A DNA stretch of 64,000 bases. Source: Flavobacteriaceae bacterium (GTDB taxonomy: Bacteria > Bacteroidota > Bacteroidia > Flavobacteriales > Flavobacteriaceae). The notes below the pieces were generated by a model. It searched no databases. It was not told the origin of the DNA and was given only the letters and a program-made list of their open reading frames with translations. Shown piece after piece: positions 6,979-16,271 of this stretch. The stretch is taken from contig JAUXPJ010000005.1 of assembly GCA_030683815.1 (NCBI GenBank), positions 110,916-174,915 of the forward strand. The letters run 5' to 3'. The first letter of the stretch is position 1; the number at the start of each line of letters is the position of its first letter. The translations under genes were made by a program, and so were the position numbers.

Positions 6979-9420
6979 TTAGGCCCGCTTTTTAATTAAT
7001 CGGTTATAATCTAGATAATAAACCAATCGTAATGAAAATAAATGTTCAGTTGGTTGATTAAATAAATCTTCTAAATTTTCTCTAAAAGAAAGATTTGAAA
7101 TGCTGTTTTCATTGAAAATAGCGTTTCTGTAAAGCGCCGTTAATTGACTTCCCGGGGCAAATTCCCAGTTATACATGAGGTCAAAATTCCATGAATTAAA
7201 GTTGATATTGTGATTAGCTTGATAAGAATTGGAAACTAATAAACCATCTGCAGTTAATTCATAAAACTGATTGTTATATGAAACAGTTGTCCAATTATGT
7301 CTAAATGAAAGCGTTAACGCAGATTTGGTGTTAAAATTATACTTACCGGAGAGTGAATTGGTGTAAGTTTCTGAATCTCGATTGCCAAAAATAATCTGAT
7401 TTCCATCATTGAAAACATATCCTTTTTCATTGTTCACATCACGATATTGTAACGAATAAATCATAGTAAACTGATTGTTAAAACGGTATCTAGGCGCTAC
7501 ATTTAAGTGAAGTCTGTTAGAAGAATCTTCAAAACGATGGGTAAAATATGCTCTTACATCAATTGCAAATTGTTTTCTGTAATCGGTTGAAATAAAGTTG
7601 CTTAATTCGAATCGGGGATTTAGGGTTAGATAGCGACCTTCAACTCTCGGCTCGTAATAATCGTATTGTTTGCCAAGACTTACTTCTAAATTTCCGCCAA
7701 ATGATAATTGTTTTTTGGTTGTTGCAAAGTAATTCAATTCTACATTGTTACCAGTATAATCGTTAGGTTTAAACCTGTTTCTAACTCTCGCCTCTAAACT
7801 AATTTTATAAAAATCAAAATGTTTGGTAGGTTCAAAAATACGGTATGAAATATTGGCAAAATAGCTATAGAAATTGTTATTTCGCTGAAACCCCATGTCT
7901 TTAATATTAAATTGATCGTCATTCATAAAATAACCAAGTACGTATTCATAGTTTCCGCTCACTTTTTGTAGCCGTAAAAAACCGGCATAACCATTTTCAT
8001 TGTTTGGTTCTTCGTAAATTTGACTCATTTTAACATCTCCACTTACATTAAAAGTACTTGTTTTATTTTTTAAATTAAAAATTAAACCACTAACGTTAGC
8101 ATCTCTGACATTGCCGGAACGCATAACATTTGTATTGATAAAACTTACTGATGAATTTTTATTAAACTGTTGGTCTAAAACAACAATATTATAGTTTGCA
8201 AGAGGTTCTGTAGTTACTTTTCTACTGGTTTGAGTTTCTGAATTGAAAATTGTAGCTTCGGTTTCTTCTGTGATGGCATTAAAAATTCCAATTCCCAATC
8301 CATTTTCTGTTCTTCCGGAAATCTTTACAGCGTTGAGCATAGCCACTTTTTTTGGATTATCGGTTATAGTTTCATTGGCTGTTAAAGAAATATTTCTATA
8401 ATTGATAGGTCTACTGCCAATTCTACGAGAATAAAATAAATTTCCTTTGTTAAACAATTCAATACCTTCATTAAAGAAACTTCTTTTTTCAGAATAATTT
8501 TGTTCAAACGGACTCAAGTTTAATTCTACTTCATCAAAAGCAGCTTGACTAAAATCGGGTATTAAAGTGGCGTCTAAGGTAAAACTATCGTTAATTCCGT
8601 ATTTAATATCAAAACCAACATTGAAATCTGAAATAGTTTTGCCATTGAATTTTTTTGCGGCAGTGGAAGCAAAAGGTGAAAAACTTAAACGAGTTGGCGT
8701 ATTAATTTTGGTAATTCCGGTTAATAAACCAGCGTATTGTGAATAAATTCCCTTTGATTTATCAATATAATTCCAGCTGTAATTTTCTTTGGTGCTTTGA
8801 ATATTTCTAAAGAAGTTGATTCCCCAAACTTGAGTTTCTTGATTTGAAAATCGCAAGGCCGAATACGGAATTTTCATTTCTACAACCCAACCATCATTAT
8901 TCATTTTAACACTACTTTCCCAAACGGCATTCCAAGAAAAGTCTTCACCTCCTTGATTGGTAACTCTTGCATCTGCTTGTCCGCCGGTACTGAAAACAAA
9001 AAACAAGACATCATTTTGTCCATCATTATTTGGATTGATAGAAGCGATAAAGAAATCGGCTTGTCCAAAATTATCTCTTTCAGAAAATTCCATCGGTATA
9101 GAAGCAACATTGTTATCAAATAAATAGGCGCCAATATAAATAGCTTCTTCTGTATAGGTAACTCTAACTTCTGTTTTCTTGTTTTTGGGTTCAGATAATC
9201 CGTTGCCAGGTTTAAACATAACAAAATCTTTAGCCACTTCAAGTTGGCTCCAAATATCTTCATCAAGTATTCCATCAATTTTGATAGACTCATTGGCTTT
9301 TAATGTATTGAAAGATTTTTTTTCAGACAGAAAACCATTATCTGATTTAGTGATTTGACCGTAACTATTTGTAAAAATTAAAAGGAATAGAATAGTTAAT
9401 TTTACAGTAAAATATTTCAT
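6979..9420 (-). CDS. DUF5916 outer-membrane protein with CBM9-like N-terminal domain
   Basis: The mature-length protein is about 813 residues. I place the start at the internal ATG (MKYFTVKL), since it gives a clean signal peptide ending near NSYGQ; the longer ORF to 9447 adds nine residues before it. Residues about 30-240 resemble a family 9 carbohydrate-binding module. The remainder is beta-rich with alternating aromatic strands and fits the DUF5916 family, predicted as an outer-membrane barrel. The function is unknown; such proteins occur widely in Bacteroidetes. The gene is alone, divergent from sucC. Confidence 0.8.
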   Translation of the reverse strand: MKYFTVKLTILFLLIFTNSYGQITKSDNGFLSEKKSFNTLKANESIKIDGILDEDIWSQLEVAKDFVMFKPGNGLSEPKNKKTEVRVTYTEEAIYIGAYLFDNNVASIPMEFSERDNFGQADFFIASINPNNDGQNDVLFFVFSTGGQADARVTNQGGEDFSWNAVWESSVKMNNDGWVVEMKIPYSALRFSNQETQVWGINFFRNIQSTKENYSWNYIDKSKGIYSQYAGLLTGITKINTPTRLSFSPFASTAAKKFNGKTISDFNVGFDIKYGINDSFTLDATLIPDFSQAAFDEVELNLSPFEQNYSEKRSFFNEGIELFNKGNLFYSRRIGSRPINYRNISLTANETITDNPKKVAMLNAVKISGRTENGLGIGIFNAITEETEATIFNSETQTSRKVTTEPLANYNIVVLDQQFNKNSSVSFINTNVMRSGNVRDANVSGLIFNLKNKTSTFNVSGDVKMSQIYEEPNNENGYAGFLRLQKVSGNYEYVLGYFMNDDQFNIKDMGFQRNNNFYSYFANISYRIFEPTKHFDFYKISLEARVRNRFKPNDYTGNNVELNYFATTKKQLSFGGNLEVSLGKQYDYYEPRVEGRYLTLNPRFELSNFISTDYRKQFAIDVRAYFTHRFEDSSNRLHLNVAPRYRFNNQFTMIYSLQYRDVNNEKGYVFNDGNQIIFGNRDSETYTNSLSGKYNFNTKSALTLSFRHNWTTVSYNNQFYELTADGLLVSNSYQANHNINFNSWNFDLMYNWEFAPGSQLTALYRNAIFNENSISNLSFRENLEDLFNQPTEHLFSLRLVYYLDYNRLIKKRA

Positions 9421-9572
9421 TTGAATAGATATCGTTTTAAAACGCAAAGATTTCTATTTTTTAAAGAACAATCCAATAAAATTTGTTAAATTTTCTTTAA
9501 AGAAATTTGAATTTCATGGCTTGTTTAAAAAATCTTTTTGAATAAAATCATTCATTTTTCTAAAATTGATAG

Positions 9573-9580
9573 TATTTTTG
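9573..9580 (+). promoter_or_regulatory. Predicted -7 box for sucC
   Basis: TATTTTTG matches TAnnTTTG and would place transcription start near 9584. This lies downstream of the earliest in-frame ATG (9538) and upstream of the ATG at 9604, and so decides for the later start. Confidence 0.6.
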
Positions 9581-9603
9581 CAACAAATTTAAATAGTCTC
9601 ATA

Positions 9604-10800
9604 ATGAATTTACACGAATATCAAGGAAAAGCAATATTAAACAGTTTCGGCGTTAGAATTCAACGCGGAATTGTTGCTGATAATCATTTAAAAGCGGTTG
9701 AAGCAGCTAAACAGTTAACGGTTGAAACCGGTACAAGTTGGTGGGTTGTTAAAGCACAAATTCATGCCGGTGGAAGAGGAAAAGGTGGTGGAGTTAAATT
9801 GGCCAAATCTCTTCAAGATGTTGAAACAATTTCAAAAAACATCATCGGTATGATGTTGATTACGCCTCAAACTTCTGTTGAAGGAAAAAAAGTAAATCAA
9901 GTATTGATTGCCGAAGATGTTTACTATCCGGGCGAAGCGCAACACGAAGAATTTTATATGTCTGTGTTACTCAATAGAGCCACAGGTAAAAACATGATTA
10001 TGTATTCTACAGAAGGAGGAATGGATATTGAAACCGTTGCCGAAGAAACTCCACATTTAATTTTTACAGAAGAAATTGACCCAACATTGGGAATTTTAGC
10101 TTTTCAAGCGCGTAAAATTGCCTTTAATTTAGATCTTTCCGGTGATGCATTTAAAGAGATGGTAAAATTTGTAACATCACTTTATACCGCTTATATCAAT
10201 TCTGATGCAACTTTATTTGAAATCAATCCGGTTTTAAAAACTTCGGATAATAAAATTTTGGCGGTGGATGCTAAAGTTACCATTGATGACAGTTCACTTT
10301 TCAGACATAAAGAATACATCAATTTAAGAGATTTACGCGAAGAAAATCCGATTGAAGTGGAAGCCAATGCCGTTGGATTAAACTATGTTGCCTTAGACGG
10401 AAATGTTGGTTGTATGGTAAATGGTGCCGGTTTAGCCATGAGTACGATGGATTTAATCAAACAATCGGGAGGTGAGCCGGCTAACTTTTTAGATGTAGGA
10501 GGGACAGCCGATGCAGAACGTGTTGAAACAGGTTTTCGTATTATTTTAAAAGACCCGAAAGTAAAAGCCATTTTAGTCAATATTTTTGGCGGAATTGTGC
10601 GTTGCGATCGCGTTGCACAGGGAATTGTTGATGCCTATAAAAATATGGGCGATGAAATTAAAATTCCGATTATTGTGCGTTTGCAGGGAACCAATGCTGT
10701 TGAAGCTAAAATTTTAATCGATCAAAGCGGATTGGCAGTACACTCGGTTGTTGAGTTCCAAGAAGCCGCCGATAAAGTAAAAGAAGTGTTGGCATTTTAA
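9604..10800 (+). CDS. sucC: Succinate-CoA ligase (ADP-forming) subunit beta
   Basis: This is the ATP-grasp beta subunit of succinyl-CoA synthetase in the citric acid cycle, making ATP from succinyl-CoA with the alpha subunit SucD. Starting at MNLHEYQGKA gives 398 residues, the usual size and the canonical N-terminus; an upstream ATG at 9538 would precede the predicted promoter. The ATP-grasp motif with VVKAQIHAGGRGKGGGV is near the start, and the C-terminal ligase domain contains the conserved loops GAGLAMSTMD and FGGIVRCD. sucD is not adjacent, as is common in Flavobacteria. A strong terminator follows. Confidence 0.96.
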   Translation: MNLHEYQGKAILNSFGVRIQRGIVADNHLKAVEAAKQLTVETGTSWWVVKAQIHAGGRGKGGGVKLAKSLQDVETISKNIIGMMLITPQTSVEGKKVNQVLIAEDVYYPGEAQHEEFYMSVLLNRATGKNMIMYSTEGGMDIETVAEETPHLIFTEEIDPTLGILAFQARKIAFNLDLSGDAFKEMVKFVTSLYTAYINSDATLFEINPVLKTSDNKILAVDAKVTIDDSSLFRHKEYINLRDLREENPIEVEANAVGLNYVALDGNVGCMVNGAGLAMSTMDLIKQSGGEPANFLDVGGTADAERVETGFRIILKDPKVKAILVNIFGGIVRCDRVAQGIVDAYKNMGDEIKIPIIVRLQGTNAVEAKILIDQSGLAVHSVVEFQEAADKVKEVLAF

Positions 10801-10808
10801 AATAGTTT

Positions 10809-10855
10809 AAATCCACAAAAAAATCCTGCAAAAAGCAGGATTTTTTTGTGGATTT
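10809..10855 (+). terminator. Long perfect hairpin terminator after sucC
   Basis: A 21-bp perfect stem (10809-10829 with 10835-10855) encloses a five-A loop. It has a GC core, TCCTGC/GCAGGA, followed by seven T, and an outer TCCAC/GTGGA. This should stop transcription efficiently, probably from both sides. Confidence 0.9.
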
Positions 10856-10871
10856 GTAGCAAAAGTTGGAA

Positions 10872-11030
10872 TACTTTTATTAGTGCCGTTAGGTACTTGA
10901 TATCGGTAGCAATAAATAATATTAAAATTTTCACATTCGTGCCATAGGTACGCAACAAATGATGTTTTTAGTGTACCAACGGCAATTTTAATTTGCAATT
11001 ATTTCTACCAATATATTGCGCAAAATAAAA
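10872..11030. repeat. Interspersed palindromic element with GTGCCGTTAGGTAC-type blocks
   Basis: The stretch contains GTGCCGTTAGGTAC, ATATCGGTAG, CGTGCCATAGGTACGCAAC and the inverted partner GTACCAACGGCA, followed by a weaker TTCTACCAATAT copy. From memory, near-identical blocks recur in intergenic regions of many Flavobacteriaceae genomes. A possible ORF (10807-10998, minus) covers it, but it has no recognisable protein sequence and I do not call it. The inverted blocks suggest a non-autonomous mobile element or a structured RNA. Confidence 0.55.
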
Positions 11031-11048
11031 TGACGTTATGCGCTAGTG

Positions 11049-11159
11049 CGAGCGTCACGCTCGTACAATATAAATATTTAAAAGTTTTTGGAAAGGCACG
11101 AGCAAGATGCTCGCGTCAGCGTTGGGCGCTTCGACAAGCTCAGCTTGACAATGTCGAAG
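11049..11159. repeat. Cluster of three REP-like hairpins
   Basis: Three stem-loops follow one another. CGAGCGT-C-ACGCTCG is at 11049-11063 and CGAGCA-AGA-TGCTCG is at 11099-11113. The third is nested: CTTCGACA (11129-11136) pairs with TGTCGAAG (11152-11159) around an inner CAAGC-TCA-GCTTG. They are much more GC-rich than the surroundings. They look like repetitive extragenic palindromes of the kind mobilised by RAYT transposases, but no RAYT is nearby. Confidence 0.65.
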
Positions 11160-11180
11160 ACCATCAAAAACTCTGACAAA

Positions 11181-11338
11181 TCTATATTCTTTTGTCCACT
11201 TTATTACATCAACGGATATAATTATTAAATTGATGGCGATATATAGAAAATAAAAAATGAGATAAACTGTTGATTGTTATAACAATAGTCTTTTAATCTA
11301 TTATCTATATTCTTTCGTCTGGTCAATTACATCAACGA
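11181..11338. repeat. Imperfect direct repeat around the end of the M14 gene
   Basis: A block of about 35 bp beginning TCTATATTCTTT and ending ATTACATCAACG occurs at 11181-11215 and again at 11304-11338, with a few differences. The second copy includes the last codons of the M14 peptidase gene. The rest of the spacer shows no gene. Confidence 0.5.
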
Positions 11339-13849
11339 ACCAAAGAAAACCGCATTCATCAATAATTTATCCGTACCCAACCAAAAAGCTCTAAAACAAG
11401 TATTATCGGTAAAAGCAATGACTTTTCCTCTGCCTAAATTGGCGGTTTTAAAAGGAAGTGTATTGCCGATAATTTTTAAATTTTCTTTGGAAATATAACC
11501 GCTCATCAACGGATTTTTAGTGTACTGAATCGGGTTTCTTAAATTGGTTGAATCTGCTTCAATAAATAGATTAGTATCTCTAAAAAATGACATTTTATCA
11601 GTTGAAATTCCAAAATTGATTGGGTGACTTCTGTCTAATTGAACTTCAAAAATAGCACCCCCAATTTCTTGGGCTCCTCTAAAATTACTTCTATTTTCAA
11701 AGGAAACATTTTGAGTTTCGGGTTTGGATGTTTTAAAAGTCAGGTTTATTAATTTTTGTTCATTCAGCCATTTTACACTGTTTTGATATCCTACTAAAAT
11801 TCCGCCATTTTGAACAAAATCCTTTATTTTTTCAACAATAGCAGTATCCATTTTTCCTGAAAAATTAGGTAGAATTAAAGTCGTGTATTCAGCTAAATTA
11901 ATTCTGTTCATTCTATTCAAATCAATTTTAGTGATATTCATTTGGTAACGAATATCAAACAAATGCCAAATTTCACCGGCATCATTTCCACTGATGCCAT
12001 CGCCAACAATCATGGCTACTTTAGGTGTTTTTAAACTGGCAAAATTCGGACTTCCCAAATCAATTCCATCGGTTAAACTGCTGTTAGTTGCGGTAAATTC
12101 AATGCCGTTTTCACCAGCAATTGATAAGAGCAATTTGTAAATTTCATCAGCACTCATCAGCTGATTTTGAATCGGAATCAATATAGTTCCGTAATCAAAC
12201 ATTTTGCTGTTTTGTGTAAATTGTTTCAGTGCAGTTTTTACTCTAATTCCCTTTGAAAGAATTTTGTTTAAGGCCGTTGGCGTATTGTAATCATGCCACT
12301 CAAAAAGATAGCCCACGTTACTTTTTTCAAATGATTTTTTTGGTTTCGGGTTAAAATCGGTGATTTCTTCGCCAATCAATTGTTTGTTGGCAATACTGTC
12401 ATAACTCACATTAAAAGCCAGCGGAAGTGTCCAAGTAGAAATATCATAAAAAAGACTGTCGGTAAACTTGGTTCTTTTTTCAAAAAGTGTGGCAATCAAC
12501 AAATAATTTTTTTGTTGAAGCGGAATTACATAACTATTTTCACTTTTAAATTGTTTCCCTTTAATTTTAAAATCTTCTTTTAATCGATGTATTTTAATGT
12601 GATGTTGATTCAGAATTTGCGCCATCTTTAACGCTTTGGCATCATCTTTTTCATCCGTAAAAACAAGCGCTTTTGTTTTATCATTTTCTGCTTTTTTGGC
12701 GATATCAGCATAAAAATTCCGCTGATAATTGAGTAAATCGACGCGCAAATTTAAACCGGCTTCTAAAGTTGCCAATGAACTGATTAACTGATTTTTAACA
12801 GTGTATGCAAAAGTTACCAGTCCGTTTTCTGATTGTTGCACACTTCCTCTGGAACTGGCTTGTTCAAATAAAATTCCGATTCCGCCATTGATATCAGGAT
12901 AGGTAGAGCCCTTTCCGTAGAAATAATCATCAAAATTTTCTTCCGTAAAATAAAGTGAACCAAATTTATCTAAATCTTTGGCAAAATAATTAGAAATTTC
13001 TTTGGTGAATTTCTGATTTAAAGCGGGCGTTAACGGATTGTTACTCGATGGTTTTCCGGGTTGAAAGAAATAAGTTGAGTTGGTTCCCATTTCATGAAAA
13101 TCGGTTAAAATATTCGGATACCATTGATGATATGTTTTGATTCTAATTTTAGATTCGGGTTGTTGAATGGCCAGCCAATCTCTGTTCAAATCAAACCAAT
13201 AATGATTGGTTCTGCCGCCGGGCCAAACTTCATTAAATTCCCGGTCATTGCTATCTGGATTTAAAAAATTACTTTTATGCATATTTACCCAACTGGAAAA
13301 TCGCTGGTAACCATCCGGATTGAGCGTCGGATCTAACAAAATAACGGTATTTTCTAAAATTTTATCGATGTATTCACCTTCAGCAGCTGCTAAATAATAA
13401 GCGAGCAATAAACTGGCGTTGGTGCCACTCGCTTCATTGCCATGCACTGAAAATCCTTGTTGAATAATCAACGGCATTTGATTGACATTCAAATTTTTTG
13501 ATACAGAACTTTCAGTAAGTTTTAGGTGTTCTTCTTTAATTTTTTGGAGATTCTGATGATTTCTTTCAGAAGTGATTACCAACAAAAGTAAGGGTCTGTT
13601 TTCATGAGTAACCCCTCTGTTTTCTAAAGTTATTCTATTGGATGATTTCGATAAAATAGTGAGGTAATTTACAATTTGATCATGAGAAGGATGCCGTTCT
13701 CCAACTTGAAAACCCAAAATACTCTCTGGCGTTGGAATGGAAGCATTGTAACGAATGTTTGAAGGTAGATAATAATTGAGGTCAATTTTTTGTTGACCAT
13801 TTACAGATAAAATTGTAAGTAATAGCAGGAAAAGGAAGAAGTTTTTCAT
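11327..13849 (-). CDS. M14-family zinc carboxypeptidase, exported
   Basis: This 840-residue secreted peptidase has a signal peptide ending near SVNGQQ (residue 19). The zinc motif HGNE is at H136/E139, and the third ligand is probably H252 in TDFHEMG. The catalytic glutamate is likely E329 in ILFEQAS. NPDGYQRF and DLNRDW are typical M14 substrate-pocket sequences. Beyond residue about 600 a glutamine-amidotransferase-like fold (VAMIVGDGISG, TLILPNFSG) follows, common in large Bacteroidetes M14 proteins. It probably cleaves peptides in the periplasm or outside. No T9SS domain is visible. A terminator separates it from the gene upstream. Confidence 0.88.
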   Translation of the reverse strand: MKNFFLFLLLLTILSVNGQQKIDLNYYLPSNIRYNASIPTPESILGFQVGERHPSHDQIVNYLTILSKSSNRITLENRGVTHENRPLLLLVITSERNHQNLQKIKEEHLKLTESSVSKNLNVNQMPLIIQQGFSVHGNEASGTNASLLLAYYLAAAEGEYIDKILENTVILLDPTLNPDGYQRFSSWVNMHKSNFLNPDSNDREFNEVWPGGRTNHYWFDLNRDWLAIQQPESKIRIKTYHQWYPNILTDFHEMGTNSTYFFQPGKPSSNNPLTPALNQKFTKEISNYFAKDLDKFGSLYFTEENFDDYFYGKGSTYPDINGGIGILFEQASSRGSVQQSENGLVTFAYTVKNQLISSLATLEAGLNLRVDLLNYQRNFYADIAKKAENDKTKALVFTDEKDDAKALKMAQILNQHHIKIHRLKEDFKIKGKQFKSENSYVIPLQQKNYLLIATLFEKRTKFTDSLFYDISTWTLPLAFNVSYDSIANKQLIGEEITDFNPKPKKSFEKSNVGYLFEWHDYNTPTALNKILSKGIRVKTALKQFTQNSKMFDYGTILIPIQNQLMSADEIYKLLLSIAGENGIEFTATNSSLTDGIDLGSPNFASLKTPKVAMIVGDGISGNDAGEIWHLFDIRYQMNITKIDLNRMNRINLAEYTTLILPNFSGKMDTAIVEKIKDFVQNGGILVGYQNSVKWLNEQKLINLTFKTSKPETQNVSFENRSNFRGAQEIGGAIFEVQLDRSHPINFGISTDKMSFFRDTNLFIEADSTNLRNPIQYTKNPLMSGYISKENLKIIGNTLPFKTANLGRGKVIAFTDNTCFRAFWLGTDKLLMNAVFFGSLM

Positions 13850-13864
13850 AAATGTGTTTTAAAA

Positions 13865-13890
13865 AAAGCCACGCTTTCTGGCGTGGCTTT
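13865..13890 (-). terminator. Rho-independent terminator after the PUR-domain gene
   Basis: AAAGCCACGC pairs perfectly with GCGTGGCTTT across a six-base loop. Read on the minus strand, a T tract follows directly. It ends the transcript of the DUF3276 gene and insulates the M14 gene. Confidence 0.88.
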
Positions 13891-13912
13891 AAAAGTAACA
13901 AAAATATATTAA

Positions 13913-14278
13913 TTAGATATCTTCAAAACGAATATCAGTAAAATCTTCGGTAGAAACGCCTTCTTCTTCACTCATATTCTTTTTAAAATCTTTTTGGTGA
14001 CGTTCACTAATTACTTCATCACCTTTTTCATTAACTACAAAATCAGTAGCTGTTTTCAATATATCCATAAATTCTGAAAAATCTTCCTTGTACAGATATA
14101 TTTTGTGTTTTTTGTAATGAAATGAACCATCATCATGGGTAAATTTTTTACTTTCTGTAATAGTTAAATAATAATCATCTGCTTTGGTAGATCTAACATC
14201 AAAAAAATACGTTCTTCTTCCTGCTCTCAGTATTTGTGAGAAAATTTCTTCTTGTTCTAAATTTTCATGTTCACCCAT
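13913..14278 (-). CDS. DUF3276 / PUR-domain nucleic-acid-binding protein
   Basis: This 121-residue acidic protein matches the DUF3276 family, whose core is a PUR-alpha-like beta-beta-beta-beta-alpha repeat binding single-stranded DNA or RNA. Typical motifs are GRRTYFFDVR (about 20-29), DYYLTITESKK and KHKIYLYKEDF. The C-terminal tail is disordered and acidic. Borrelia EbfC/BpuR-type PUR proteins regulate genes, but the role in Flavobacteria is not known. The gene has its own terminator and probably its own promoter upstream. Confidence 0.85.
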   Translation of the reverse strand: MGEHENLEQEEIFSQILRAGRRTYFFDVRSTKADDYYLTITESKKFTHDDGSFHYKKHKIYLYKEDFSEFMDILKTATDFVVNEKGDEVISERHQKDFKKNMSEEEGVSTEDFTDIRFEDI

Positions 14279-14393
14279 AATATCGCTCTTTTAATTAACA
14301 AACTAGTTTAAGTGTGTCACAAATCTAACAAAATAAATTGCTTTTACAACAATGTTTTATAAAATTAAATTAATTTAGAATGATTAAAAATGA

Positions 14394-16145
14394 TTAGTTT
14401 CCCATCAATTGCTCATCATACAAATCTTTATAAAAACCATTTACGGTAAGTAACTCATCATGAGTTCCTTCCTGAATTATTTCGCCTTTATCTAAAACAA
14501 TAATTTTATCGGCATTTTTAGTAGATGAAACTCGGTGGCTGATAATCAAAGTTGTTCTGCCTTGTGAAAATTTCCCCAGATTTTGTAAGATTTGTTCTTC
14601 GGTTTCTGTATCTACAGCTGATAGACAATCATCTAAAATTAAGATAGTCGGATTTTTAATTAAGGCTCTTGCCATTGAAACTCTTTGTTTCTGACCACCA
14701 GAAAGCGTAATTCCTCTTTCACCTAAGATTGTATTATACCCATTTTTAAATTCAACAATATTTTGGTGAACATCAGCTAATTTTGCGGCATTTTGAATTT
14801 CATCATCAGTTGCATTTTCTGCACCAAATTTGATATTGTTAGAAATGGTTTCAGAAAAAAGAAAAGAATCTTGCGGTACAAAACCAATTTGTTCTCTTAA
14901 AGAATTTAAATGATGGTTTTTTATTGGGACATCATCCACTAAAATAATTCCGTCTTGAACATCGTATAAACGCGCAATTAATTGTGCAATAGTAGATTTT
15001 CCCGAGCCGGTTTTTCCCAGAATGGCTAAGGTTTTTCCAGATTCAACAATAAAAGAAACGTTTTTCAGCGCTGTAATATGGGTGTCATCATAGGTAAAAC
15101 TTACATTGCTGAATTCAATTTTTCCTTTTATTTCTCGCTTGTTTTTTTGAGTGTTGACAATTTCAGGTTCAATTTGTAAAAATTCATTAATCCTTTTTTG
15201 AGATGCTTCGGCTTCTTGAATAATGGAAGTTACCCAACCAACAACTGCAACCGGCCAAGTAAGCATATTAATATAGATGATAAACTCGGCAATTACACCA
15301 ATAGTTTCAATTTGCCCATTGATGTAGCGCATTCCGCCTACATAAATTACCAACAAATTACTTACACCAATAAGCAAAATCATCATTGGGAAAAACAGCG
15401 CTTGGACTTTATATAAATCGATGTTTTTTTGTTTGCTTTCGTTGGCTAAATCTTTGAATTCATTAAAAGTTTGTGGTTCAATTCCGTATGATTTTATCAC
15501 GCCAATTCCAGAAAATGTCTCTTGACTGAAAGTAGTCAGTTTTGATAAATATTGCTGAACAATAGTACTTTTTTGGTTGATGATTCTACTTAATATGTAT
15601 ATAGCAATTGATAAAACAGGTAAAGGTAAAAGTGTATATAACGTTAATGAAGCATCAATTCTTAGCATATTGGCAATGACGATAACAAATAGCGTTATCA
15701 TGTTGATGGTGTACATAATTGCGGGGCCAAAATACATCCTGACTTTTCCTACATCTTCACTTATCCGATTCATTAAATCACCTGTTCTGTTCTTTTTATA
15801 GAAATTTAATGTAAGTCTTTCATATTGCTTAAAAATTTCATTTTTTAAATCAAATTCAATCAATCTTGACATTACTATAATTAGCTGTCTCATATAAAAA
15901 GTAAAAACACCGGCAATTAAAGTAGCACCGACAATCAATAGAATATTTATTAATAATTGATGTTTGACTTCATTGAGGTCTCCGCTATTTTGTTTGATGT
16001 AATTTTCAACAACAGACAAAGAATCTCCCACTAATCTGGGAGTTACCAATGAAAATATTCTTGAAATAACAGTAATAAAAATACCCGCAATTAATCGGTA
16101 TCTATATTTATATAAATATTTATTTAAGTATTTTAATGCACTCAT
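14394..16145 (-). CDS. ABC exporter, fused permease and ATPase
   Basis: This 583-residue half-transporter has six membrane helices in residues about 15-310 and an ATPase from about 340. The ATPase carries Walker A LGKTGSGKST, signature LSGGQKQR, Walker B TILILDDCLSAVD and the H-loop in IISHRVS. It is of the MsbA/LmrA type, forms a homodimer or heterodimer, and exports lipids, drugs or peptides. In the Walker B region the usual catalytic glutamate position holds aspartate (LDDCLS), as in degenerate sites of some heterodimeric exporters, so ATP hydrolysis may be reduced. The substrate is not predictable. Confidence 0.88.
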   Translation of the reverse strand: MSALKYLNKYLYKYRYRLIAGIFITVISRIFSLVTPRLVGDSLSVVENYIKQNSGDLNEVKHQLLINILLIVGATLIAGVFTFYMRQLIIVMSRLIEFDLKNEIFKQYERLTLNFYKKNRTGDLMNRISEDVGKVRMYFGPAIMYTINMITLFVIVIANMLRIDASLTLYTLLPLPVLSIAIYILSRIINQKSTIVQQYLSKLTTFSQETFSGIGVIKSYGIEPQTFNEFKDLANESKQKNIDLYKVQALFFPMMILLIGVSNLLVIYVGGMRYINGQIETIGVIAEFIIYINMLTWPVAVVGWVTSIIQEAEASQKRINEFLQIEPEIVNTQKNKREIKGKIEFSNVSFTYDDTHITALKNVSFIVESGKTLAILGKTGSGKSTIAQLIARLYDVQDGIILVDDVPIKNHHLNSLREQIGFVPQDSFLFSETISNNIKFGAENATDDEIQNAAKLADVHQNIVEFKNGYNTILGERGITLSGGQKQRVSMARALIKNPTILILDDCLSAVDTETEEQILQNLGKFSQGRTTLIISHRVSSTKNADKIIVLDKGEIIQEGTHDELLTVNGFYKDLYDEQLMGN

Positions 16146-16271
16146 TTATTGTAATTTGTATTTTAAGATTTCAATTATACAAAAAACAATGTTTGTAATA
16201 ACTATTAAAATTTTAATTTAGCCGGAATTATTTACTGTAAATAAATTTTCATCCTCCTAAAATTACAACAT

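Noticed and set aside
10807..10998. 63-residue minus-strand ORF after sucC
   Set aside because: It lies on the terminator and the interspersed repeat. The protein sequence has no recognisable motif.
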